From assembly GCF_014648195.1 (NCBI RefSeq), contig NZ_BMQQ01000012.1, forward strand, positions 1 to 64,000: 64,000 nucleotides of DNA, written 5' to 3'. The translations under genes were made by a program, and so were the position numbers. Shown piece by piece: positions 57,075-64,000 of the stretch. Source of the stretch: Streptomyces purpureus. Lineage in GTDB: Bacteria > Actinomycetota > Actinomycetes > Streptomycetales > Streptomycetaceae. The notes under the pieces are model-generated. The model saw only the letters and a list, made by a program, of their open reading frames with translations. It searched no databases and was not told the DNA's origin. Each line of letters starts with the position of its first letter. The stretch's first letter is position 1.

Positions 57075-57149
57075 ATGCCGCGCCCCCACAGGCTAAAACC
57101 TGGGGGGCGCGGCATCCATTCCGGGTCTGCCGGGGCGACCGGCAGACCC
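57075..57149 (-). terminator. Tandem hairpins after ftsH
   Basis: Hairpin 1: ATGCCGCGCCCCC (57075-57087) with 57103-57115, continued by CAGG/CCTG around a CTAAAA loop. Hairpin 2: GGGTCTGCCGG (57123-57133) with CCGGCAGACCC (57139-57149). They lie between the ftsH stop and the folE leader and should limit ftsH readthrough into folE. Confidence 0.8.
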
Positions 57150-57161
57150 GTCAAGGCGAGA

Positions 57162-59186
57162 TCAGGCCTCCGGGCGCTCCTCGGGGACCACCTCGGTCGC
57201 CTTGGTGGTGTCCACCGTGGTGGTGTCCACCGTGGCGTTGCTCGCGCCGTTGGTGAGCGCCAGCTCCTTCGGGGAGAGCACCGGCGGACGCGTCGAGGGC
57301 GTACGCCGCGAGGAGCCGGTCCACGCCGGGCGGGCCGGGCGCTTGACGATCGGGGCGAAGATCTCGGCGATCTCCTCCTTGCCGAGCGTCTCCTTCTCCA
57401 GCAGCTGGAGGACCAGGTTGTCGAGGACGTCGCGGTTCTCGACGAGGATCTCCCAGGCCTCGTTGTGCGCGGTCTCGATGAGCTTCTTGACCTCTTCGTC
57501 GACCAGCGCCGCGACCTCTTCCGAGTAGTCGCGCTGGTGCGCCATCTCACGGCCGAGGAACGGCTCGGTGTTGTCGCCGCCGAACTTGATCGCGCCGAGC
57601 CGCTCGGTCATGCCGTACTGCGTGACCATCGCGCGGGCGGTGGCCGTGGCCTTCTCGATGTCGTTGGCCGCGCCCGTGGTCGGGTCGTGGAAGACCAGCT
57701 CCTCGGCCGCGCGCCCGCCCAGCATGTATGCCAGCTGGTCGAGCATCTCGTTGCGCGTGGTCGAGTACTTGTCCTCGTCCGGGAGGACCATGGTGTAGCC
57801 CAGGGCCCGGCCGCGGGACAGGATCGTGATCTTGTGGACCGGGTCGGAGTTCGGCGAGGCCGCCGCGACCAGGGCGTGTCCGCCCTCGTGGTACGCGGTG
57901 ATCTTCTTCTCCTTGTCCGACATGATCCGGGTCCGCTTCTGCGGGCCCGCGACCACACGGTCGATCGCCTCGTCCAGCGAGTGGTTGTCGATCAGCTTCT
58001 TGTCGCTGCGGGCGGTCAGGAGCGCCGCCTCGTTCAGGACGTTGGACAGATCGGCACCGGTGAAGCCGGGCGTACGGCGGGCGACGGCGCCGAGGTCGAC
58101 GTCCGGGGCGACCGGCTTGCCCTTCTGGTGGACCTTGAGGATCTCCAGACGGCCCTGCATGTCCGGGCGGTCGACGGCGATCTGCCGGTCGAAGCGGCCC
58201 GGGCGCAGCAGCGCCGGGTCGAGGATGTCGGGCCGGTTCGTGGCGGCGATCAGGATGACGCCGCCCTTTACGTCGAAGCCGTCCATCTCGACGAGGAGCT
58301 GGTTGAGGGTCTGCTCGCGCTCGTCGTGGCCGCCGCCGAGGCCCGCGCCGCGGTGCCGGCCGACGGCGTCGATCTCGTCGACGAAGACGATCGCCGGGGC
58401 GTTCGCCTTGGCCTGCTCGAAGAGGTCGCGGACCCGGGAGGCACCGACACCGACGAACATCTCGACGAAGTCGGAGCCGGAGATCGAGTAGAACGGCACG
58501 CCGGCCTCGCCCGCGACGGCGCGCGCGAGGAGCGTCTTGCCCGTACCGGGCGGGCCGTACAGCAGCACACCCTTCGGGATCTTGGCACCGACGGCCTGGA
58601 ACTTCGCCGGCTCCTGGAGGAACTCCTTGATCTCGTGGAGCTCCTCGACGGCCTCGTCGGACCCGGCCACGTCGGCGAAGGTGGTCTTGGGGGTGTCCTT
58701 GGTGATCAGCTTGGCCTTGGACTTCCCGAACTGCATGACTCGGGAGCCGCCGCCCTGCATCTGATTCATCAGGAACAGGAACACCACGACGATGAGGACG
58801 AAGGGCAGCAGCGAGAGCAGCACCGAGATGAACGGGGACTGCTTGGACGGCGAGACCGTGTAGCCCTTGTCGATCTCACCTGCCTCGAACTTCTTCTGCA
58901 GCGTCGCGGCCAGGTCGGAACCCTGGGTCCCGATGTAGCTGGCCTGGATCTTGTCGCTGCCCTTGACCTTCTGGCCGTCCTTGAGGTCGACCTTGATGAT
59001 CTGCTCGTCGCCGGTGGTCAGCTTGACCTGATCGACCTGGTTCCTGTCGATCGCCTGGACGACCTCACCGGTGTCCACCGTCTTGTAGCCGCCGGACGAG
59101 CCGACGACCTGCATCAACACGACCACGGCGAGGACGGCCAGCACGATCCACATGACCGGCCCACGGAAGTATCGCTTCACGTCCAT
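57162..59186 (-). CDS. ftsH: ATP-dependent zinc metalloprotease FtsH
   Basis: A 674-residue membrane AAA+ protease. Helix 1 at ~10-27 ([18 protein letters not shown]), extracytoplasmic region, helix 2 near ~115-135 ([16 protein letters not shown]), AAA domain with Walker A GPPGTGKT at ~211-218, then the zinc protease domain with HEGGH near 430. The C-terminal ~60 residues are a disordered, Thr-rich tail ([15 protein letters not shown]) common to Streptomyces FtsH. It degrades membrane and unassembled proteins. Confidence 0.96.
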   Translation of the reverse strand: MDVKRYFRGPVMWIVLAVLAVVVLMQVVGSSGGYKTVDTGEVVQAIDRNQVDQVKLTTGDEQIIKVDLKDGQKVKGSDKIQASYIGTQGSDLAATLQKKFEAGEIDKGYTVSPSKQSPFISVLLSLLPFVLIVVVFLFLMNQMQGGGSRVMQFGKSKAKLITKDTPKTTFADVAGSDEAVEELHEIKEFLQEPAKFQAVGAKIPKGVLLYGPPGTGKTLLARAVAGEAGVPFYSISGSDFVEMFVGVGASRVRDLFEQAKANAPAIVFVDEIDAVGRHRGAGLGGGHDEREQTLNQLLVEMDGFDVKGGVILIAATNRPDILDPALLRPGRFDRQIAVDRPDMQGRLEILKVHQKGKPVAPDVDLGAVARRTPGFTGADLSNVLNEAALLTARSDKKLIDNHSLDEAIDRVVAGPQKRTRIMSDKEKKITAYHEGGHALVAAASPNSDPVHKITILSRGRALGYTMVLPDEDKYSTTRNEMLDQLAYMLGGRAAEELVFHDPTTGAANDIEKATATARAMVTQYGMTERLGAIKFGGDNTEPFLGREMAHQRDYSEEVAALVDEEVKKLIETAHNEAWEILVENRDVLDNLVLQLLEKETLGKEEIAEIFAPIVKRPARPAWTGSSRRTPSTRPPVLSPKELALTNGASNATVDTTTVDTTKATEVVPEERPEA

Positions 59187-59338
59187 CCATACGGAGCGAA
59201 ATCGCTCCGTCCCTCCTGCCCGTAGGTAAATGCTGCTGTGAGAAAGAAAAGCTGTTCTTCGGACGGTACCCCAGCATTGTCACCCGCGACCGCCTTCCCT
59301 TGCTCCAACGGCGGGAGGGCGGTGCGGGTTCCCGTGCC

Positions 59339-59878
59339 TCAGCCTCCGTACACGTGCGGCGCGAGCGTGCCGACGAAGGGGAGGTTGCGGTACTTCTCCG
59401 CGTAATCCAGGCCGTATCCCACGACAAACTCATTGGGAATGTCGAAGCCGATCCACTTGACGTCGATCGCGACCTTGGCGGCGTCCGGCTTGCGCAGCAG
59501 GGTGCACACCTCCAGGGAGGCCGGCTCCCGCGAACCGAGGTTGGACAGCAGCCAGGACAGCGTCAGCCCGGAGTCGATGATGTCCTCGACGATCAGGACG
59601 TGCTTGCCCTTGATGTCGGTGTCGAGGTCCTTGAGGATCCGCACCACACCGGAGGACTGGGTGCCCGCGCCGTACGACGAGACGGCCATCCAGTCCATGG
59701 TGACGGGGGTGGACAGGGCGCGCGCCAGGTCCGCCATCACCATCACGGCGCCCTTGAGGACACCGACGAGGAGCAGGTCCTTGCCCGCGTACTCCGCGTC
59801 GATCTTCGCGGCCAGCTCGGCCAGCTTCGCGTCGATCTCTTCCTTGGTGATGAGCACCGACTGAAGGTCGGTGCTCAT
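59339..59878 (-). CDS. hpt: Hypoxanthine phosphoribosyltransferase
   Basis: Hpt salvages hypoxanthine and guanine with PRPP. The 179-residue core has [41 protein letters not shown], the PRPP motif [17 protein letters not shown] and [19 protein letters not shown] at 59893 or further upstream (59902) would add 5-8 residues, as in some relatives; the ATG has GAGAAGG close before it. It lies 41 bp after the tilS stop; the two are probably co-transcribed. Confidence 0.93.
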   Translation of the reverse strand: MSTDLQSVLITKEEIDAKLAELAAKIDAEYAGKDLLLVGVLKGAVMVMADLARALSTPVTMDWMAVSSYGAGTQSSGVVRILKDLDTDIKGKHVLIVEDIIDSGLTLSWLLSNLGSREPASLEVCTLLRKPDAAKVAIDVKWIGFDIPNEFVVGYGLDYAEKYRNLPFVGTLAPHVYGG

Positions 59879-59919
59879 GTCCTTCTCGTTCACCCGGGTC
59901 ACTTTCGTTGCAGCTTGCG

Positions 59920-60945
59920 TCAGCCTTGCCGGATGACCAGTCTGCCACCCTGCCGTCGTGCCTCGACTCGGCCGGGCAGATTGATGGCTCCCTGGCCGCG
60001 CCAGCTCGTGATCAGCCGGTCGACTTCTTCGATGTGACGGGCGAAGAGTGATCCCGCGGGGGCGCCTTCGGCGATGACCGCGCGGCGCAGGACGCGGCGG
60101 CGGACGGCGGGGGGCAGTCCGTAGAGCTTGGCGCACTCCAGCTGGCCGGCTTCGTCGCGTACGGAGGAGTCCGCGGCGGCGGCCCAGGAGTCGAGGGCGT
60201 CGGCGTCGTCGCGGGAGAGCTGCGCGGTGCGGGCCAGTGCTTCGACGACTCCCTTGCCAAGCGCCTTCTCCAGGGCGGGCAGGCCTTCGTGGCGGAGCCG
60301 GGAGCGGGTGTAGGCGGGGTCGGTGTTGTGGGGGTCGTCCCAGACCGGGATCGACTGGACCAGGCAGGCCTTGCGGGCGGTCTGCCGGTCGAGCGCGAGG
60401 AAGGGGCGGCGGTAGCGGCCTGCGGCGCCGGAGACGGCGGCCATGCCGGACAGGGAGCGGATGCCGGAGCCGCGGGCGAGGCCGAGCAAAACGGTTTCCG
60501 CCTGGTCGTCGCGGGTGTGGCCGAGCAGGACGGCGGCGGCGCCGAGGCGGTCGGCGGCTTCGTCGAGGGCGGCGTAGCGGGCGTCGCGGGCGGCGGCCTC
60601 GGGCCCGCCTTCGCGGCCGACGCGGACGGCGACGGACTCGACGGGGTCGAGGTTCATCTCTCGGAGGCGTGCGACGACCTCGGCGGCGCGGAGGTCGGAG
60701 CCGTCCTGGAGGCCGTGGTCGACGGTGATGCCGCCGGCGCGCACGGAAAGTTTGCGGGCTTCGAAGGCGAGGGCGGAGGCGAGCGCCATGGAGTCGGCGC
60801 CGCCTGAGCAGGCGACGAGGACCAGGGGCGCGGGCGGAGTGCCGTGCGCGTCGGTTCGGTTCTCGTTGGTGGTCTCGGTCAGTACGTCGTGGAGTACGCG
60901 GCGGACCGCCAGGCGTATCGCCGCGACCGCAGGATGGGGACCCAT
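59920..60945 (-). CDS. tilS: tRNA(Ile)-lysidine synthase
   Basis: TilS modifies the CAU anticodon of minor tRNA-Ile to lysidine so that it reads AUA. The 341 residues contain the PP-loop [49 protein letters not shown] and [18 protein letters not shown]. The C-terminal region is short, as in the actinobacterial form. Upstream ribosome site AAGGGC. Confidence 0.94.
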   Translation of the reverse strand: MGPHPAVAAIRLAVRRVLHDVLTETTNENRTDAHGTPPAPLVLVACSGGADSMALASALAFEARKLSVRAGGITVDHGLQDGSDLRAAEVVARLREMNLDPVESVAVRVGREGGPEAAARDARYAALDEAADRLGAAAVLLGHTRDDQAETVLLGLARGSGIRSLSGMAAVSGAAGRYRRPFLALDRQTARKACLVQSIPVWDDPHNTDPAYTRSRLRHEGLPALEKALGKGVVEALARTAQLSRDDADALDSWAAAADSSVRDEAGQLECAKLYGLPPAVRRRVLRRAVIAEGAPAGSLFARHIEEVDRLITSWRGQGAINLPGRVEARRQGGRLVIRQG

Positions 60946-61139
60946 GTCCGGTGCCCTTCGTGGAGTAGGGGTGCCTCGGTCGGAGTGTTAACGGTCGTAA
61001 CAGGGGGTTCGGTCACTCAGAGTGCGTCGATGGTGACAGAACCTGGCCGTTCCCCGAGCATTGCACGCCTACCCATGGCTCACGGTCCCTCGGATGGGTG
61101 ATTAGGGGGGCGTCCTTCTGCCGTTCCGCCTCATCGGAC

Positions 61140-62270
61140 TCACGAATCTGTTTTACGGTGCACCCTCGCCACCCAGTCCGCCGGTTTGGCGATCTCCGCC
61201 TTGGTCGGCAGCGTGTTCGGGGACGTCCAGACGCGGTTGAAGCCGTCCATGCCCACCTCCTCCACCACGGCCCGTACGAACCGCTCTCCGTCGCGGTACT
61301 GACGGAGCTTGGCATCGAGGCCGAGGAGTTTGCGCAGTGCCTGGTCGAGGCGCGACGCGCCACGTGCGCGGCGCTGCTGGAACTTCTCGCGGATCTCCGC
61401 TACGGACGGCACGACCTGGGGTCCGACGCCGTCCATGACGTAGTCGGCGTGGCCCTCCAGGAGGGACATCACGGCGGTGAGTCGGCCGAGGATCTCGCGC
61501 TGTTCGGGCGTCTGCACCAGCTCGACGAGGGAGCGTCCGCCGTCGTCCTCCTCGGCCTCGGGGCGGCCGCCTGCGAAGCTCTGAGCGGCTTCTCTCAGCC
61601 GTTCCAGGACGGTGGAGGGGTCGACGTCGGTCGCGGCGAGGAATGACTGAATTTCGCCCTGGAGGTGGTCGCGCAGCCACGGGACGGCGGTGAACTGGGT
61701 GCGGTGGGTCTCCTCGTGGAGGCAGACCCAGAGACGGAAGTCGTGCGGGTCGACCTCGAGCTCGCGCTCCACGTGGACGATGTTGGGGGCGACGAGCAGG
61801 AGGCGGCCGCCGCCGTCCGCGCTGCCGGGCAGGTCGCGGGTGACGGGGGCGAAGGTCTCGTACTGCCCGAGGACGCGGGAGGCGAGGAAGGACAGCAGCA
61901 TGCCGAGCTCGACGCCGGTGACCTTGCCGCCGACCGCGCCGAGCATGGCGGCGCCGGGGGTTCCGGAGCGGCGTTCCTGCATCTTGGCCAGGAGCGGGGC
62001 GAGCAGCTCGCGGAATCCGGCGACGTTGGCCCTGACCCAGCCGGCCCGGTCGACGACCAGGACGGGGGTGTCGTCGGGCGTGTGGCCCTCGGGGATCATC
62101 CGGGTGTAGGCCCGTACGTGTTCCTCGGAGGACTTGGCGTGGCGCCGAAGTTCGGCGACGACCGCGCGGGCCTCGTCGCGGCTCACCTCCGGCCCCGGGC
62201 GCACCAGTCGGATCGCGGTCGCCACCGCGAGGTTCCAGTCGACCATCTCGGCACCACCGATGCTCGTCAT
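61140..62270 (-). CDS. DUF2342-family zinc metalloprotease
   Basis: A 376-residue protein with the zincin motif HEETH in WVCLHEETHRTQF, APNIVHVERELEVDPHDFRLW before it, and a SLLEGHADYVMDGVG motif (probable third zinc ligand Glu/His) later. The family (zinc-dependent metalloprotease/coenzyme F420 biosynthesis-associated) is actinobacterial; the substrate is unknown. ATG at 62270 follows TACGGT by 6 nt, suggesting a leaderless mRNA. Operon with dacB is possible (57 bp). Confidence 0.88.
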   Translation of the reverse strand: MTSIGGAEMVDWNLAVATAIRLVRPGPEVSRDEARAVVAELRRHAKSSEEHVRAYTRMIPEGHTPDDTPVLVVDRAGWVRANVAGFRELLAPLLAKMQERRSGTPGAAMLGAVGGKVTGVELGMLLSFLASRVLGQYETFAPVTRDLPGSADGGGRLLLVAPNIVHVERELEVDPHDFRLWVCLHEETHRTQFTAVPWLRDHLQGEIQSFLAATDVDPSTVLERLREAAQSFAGGRPEAEEDDGGRSLVELVQTPEQREILGRLTAVMSLLEGHADYVMDGVGPQVVPSVAEIREKFQQRRARGASRLDQALRKLLGLDAKLRQYRDGERFVRAVVEEVGMDGFNRVWTSPNTLPTKAEIAKPADWVARVHRKTDS

Positions 62271-62327
62271 GCGTCAACCGTACGTGCTGCCGGGCGTGGG
62301 GGTGAGGGTCCTGCGGCGGACGGGGCG

Positions 62328-63728
62328 TCAGCGGGGTGGGGCGAGGGCCGCGGACAGCCGGTCCAGGGCGGGCTGGGCGGTGTCGGCGGACGGGGTGCGT
62401 CCGGCGAGGAAGGCGAAGGCGAGGAGTCGGCCGTCCGCGGTCACGACGGTTCCGGCGAGGGCGTTCACGCCGGTGAGGGTGCCGGTCTTGGCGCGGACGA
62501 GTCCGGCGCCCGGTGAACCGTCCTCGAAGCGGCTGCGGAGGGTGCCGCTGAAGCCGCCGACGGGCAGGCCGGTGAGGACGGGGCGCAGGGCGGGTCTGGC
62601 CGGGTCGGCGGCGCGGGTCAGCAGTGCGGTGAGGAGGGCGGCGGAGACCTGGTCGCGCCGGTCGAGTCCGCTGCCGTCGGCGAAGCGGGCGCCGGTGAGG
62701 GGGACGTCCAGCCGGGCGAGGGTGGTGCGGACGGCCTTGGCGGCGCCGTCGAAGCTGGCGGGCCGGCCGGTCTTGAGCGCGGTCTGGCGGGCGAGGGCTT
62801 CGGCGAGGTCGTTGTCGCTGTGGGTCAGGGTGCGCTCCACGAGGGCCGACAGGGGGGCCGAGAGCGTCTTGGCGACGGTGACGGCCTCGGGGCCCTTGGG
62901 AGCTCGGCCGGGGGCGGGGGCGGCCTCGACGGCCACGCCCGCCTTGCCGAGGAGCTGTCCGAAGGCGGTTGCCGTGTCGAAGGCCGGGTCCGCGCTGCGG
63001 CGGGCGGTGCCGTACGTGGAGTTGTCGAGCCGCCCGGCGTGGAGCATGAGGGGGACGACGGGGGCGAGGTTGTCGTTGGGGCCGATGCGGTGCGTGACCG
63101 GGCCCTGGTAGAGCGAGGTGTCGTAGGCGAGGCGGACGGTGGTGACGCCCCGGTCGCGCAGGGCGCGGGCGGTGCCGGCGGCCAGGGCGCGCAGCCGGGC
63201 CCGGTCGAGGGTGGCGTCGCCGCCGCCGACCAGGGTGATGCGGCGGGCGTCCTTGCCGGCGACGACGGTGGTGGCGATGCGGTGGTCGGGGCCGAGGGCG
63301 GTGAGCGCCGCCACCGCCGTGGCGATCTTGATCGTGGAGGCGGGGGTCATCGGGGTGGTGTCCCCGGCTCCGTACAGCCGCTTGCCGGTGGTGGCGTCGA
63401 CGACCGACGCGGAGCGCAGCGGGCCGAGGCCGGGGTCGTTCAGGAGGGGTACGAGCCTGGGGACGAGGTCGCCCGGGGCGGCGCCGCGCGGGGAGGCGAG
63501 CGCGGTGAGCACCCCTGCGGCGCTGGGGGCGGGCGTCGGGCGCTGGGGGCCGGGCGCGCCCGGTTCGTGATGTGCGCCACCTGTGCCCTCCTGGGCGGCC
63601 GCCCAGGACCGCTCGGCCTTACGCTGACCGGAGTCCCAGGGGCCTGCCGTGGTCACCGCCCCGGCCGCAAGGGCGAGGCCGAGCACGGCTGAGCCCGCCG
63701 TGAGCTGCCACAATCTCGGCTCCGGCAT
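62328..63728 (-). CDS. dacB: D-alanyl-D-alanine carboxypeptidase / PBP4-type (DacB)
   Basis: A 466-residue class C penicillin-binding protein (S13). After a signal/anchor helix (residues ~10-25) and a Pro/Ala linker come the three motifs: SxxK as ASTIKIATA, SxN as HSDNDLAE, and KTG as RAKTGTL. It trims or cuts peptidoglycan cross-links. ATG at 63728 with AAAGGGG upstream gives the MPEPRLWQL start; an upstream ATG at 63773 is less likely. Confidence 0.92.
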   Translation of the reverse strand: MPEPRLWQLTAGSAVLGLALAAGAVTTAGPWDSGQRKAERSWAAAQEGTGGAHHEPGAPGPQRPTPAPSAAGVLTALASPRGAAPGDLVPRLVPLLNDPGLGPLRSASVVDATTGKRLYGAGDTTPMTPASTIKIATAVAALTALGPDHRIATTVVAGKDARRITLVGGGDATLDRARLRALAAGTARALRDRGVTTVRLAYDTSLYQGPVTHRIGPNDNLAPVVPLMLHAGRLDNSTYGTARRSADPAFDTATAFGQLLGKAGVAVEAAPAPGRAPKGPEAVTVAKTLSAPLSALVERTLTHSDNDLAEALARQTALKTGRPASFDGAAKAVRTTLARLDVPLTGARFADGSGLDRRDQVSAALLTALLTRAADPARPALRPVLTGLPVGGFSGTLRSRFEDGSPGAGLVRAKTGTLTGVNALAGTVVTADGRLLAFAFLAGRTPSADTAQPALDRLSAALAPPR

Positions 63729-63829
63729 CGCTGACCAGCCCCTTTCGCGATCACACACGTGCGTGAGGGACACTTAACCACTGCGCCATGTCGCAAGCAG
63801 ACATATGTGTTGATCAGGAGGAGCCACCC

Positions 63830-64000
63830 GTGGAGTTCGACGTCACCATCGAGATCCCGAAGGGATCGCGGAACAAGTACGAGGTCGACCACGAGACCGG
63901 TCGGATCCGCCTTGACCGTCGCCTCTTCACCTCGACCAGCTACCCGGCCGACTACGGCTTCGTGGAGAACACCCTGGGCGAGGACGGCGACCCGCTGGAC
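63830..64000 (+). CDS. ppa: Inorganic pyrophosphatase (5' part only)
   Basis: Cut off by the window edge after 57 codons. GTG at 63830 follows AGGAGG at good spacing. The visible N-terminus ([20 protein letters not shown], then [29 protein letters not shown]) is the family I pyrophosphatase with the Lys/Glu and first Asp of the active site. It hydrolyses PPi in the cytoplasm. Divergent from dacB. Confidence 0.96.
   Translation, partial: MEFDVTIEIPKGSRNKYEVDHETGRIRLDRRLFTSTSYPADYGFVENTLGEDGDPLD

Overview
The window is about 72% G+C and has codon use, GTG starts and gene content typical of Streptomyces. From memory, the gene order matches the core chromosome segment that in S. coelicolor runs roughly from ilvD (SCO3345) to ppa (SCO3409). 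Recognisable landmarks are radA-disA, sigE-cseA-cseB-cseC, clpC, lsr2, panC-nadB-nadC-coaX, nuoD2, folP-folB-folK-folE, ftsH, hpt, tilS and dacB. No database search was run, so the synteny statement is established knowledge plus inference.

Layout. 0.5-13.8 kb: ilvD, a TIM-barrel isomerase/TetR pair, a Ppx/GppA phosphatase, a Cys-rich unknown, a sigma-like membrane protein with a BACON-like domain, radA, disA, a secreted unknown, a PAP2 phosphatase and mutY. 14-17.4 kb: the sigE-cseABC cell-envelope stress operon. 17.4-20.4 kb: an MFS exporter with a divergent TetR and two clear 18-bp operators, then a secreted M23 peptidase. 20.85-27.2 kb: an accessory island holding two STAND/NACHT (NLR-like) ATPases around a trypco2 protein; the second ATPase carries an intact trypsin-like protease at its N-terminus. 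27.2-33.2 kb: clpC, an unknown, lsr2, an ArgA-type acetyltransferase, a BlaI-type regulator and two unknowns. 33.2-39 kb: an overlapping cofactor operon (DUF2520 reductase, panC, nadB, nadC, coaX) for pantothenate/CoA and NAD. 39-46.6 kb: an ArsR-type regulator, nuoD2, a MidA/NDUFAF7-like methyltransferase, a two-component system, a TmrB-like protein and a coiled-coil membrane protein. 46.6-50.3 kb: an osmoprotectant-type ABC transporter. 50.3-53.4 kb: a membrane-anchored esterase and an MprF-like protein behind a plausible sigma-E promoter. 53.4-57.0 kb: folate genes. 57-64 kb: ftsH, hpt, tilS, a DUF2342 metalloprotease, dacB and the start of ppa.

How parts work together. Envelope stress is one theme: SigE/CseABC, MprF-like lipid modification, M23 and DacB wall enzymes, PAP2 phosphatase and TmrB-like protein. 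DisA sits beside RadA, linking DNA repair to cyclic di-AMP. The NACHT/trypco2/trypsin island is the best candidate for a little-described system: it looks like a regulated proteolytic immunity (conflict) module, and the trypsin-NACHT gene has two TTA codons, which suggests bldA-dependent, late-stage translation. A second genome-scale signal is that at least a dozen start codons lie 5-8 nt after a TANNNT hexamer and lack a Shine-Dalgarno sequence, pointing to widespread leaderless transcripts.
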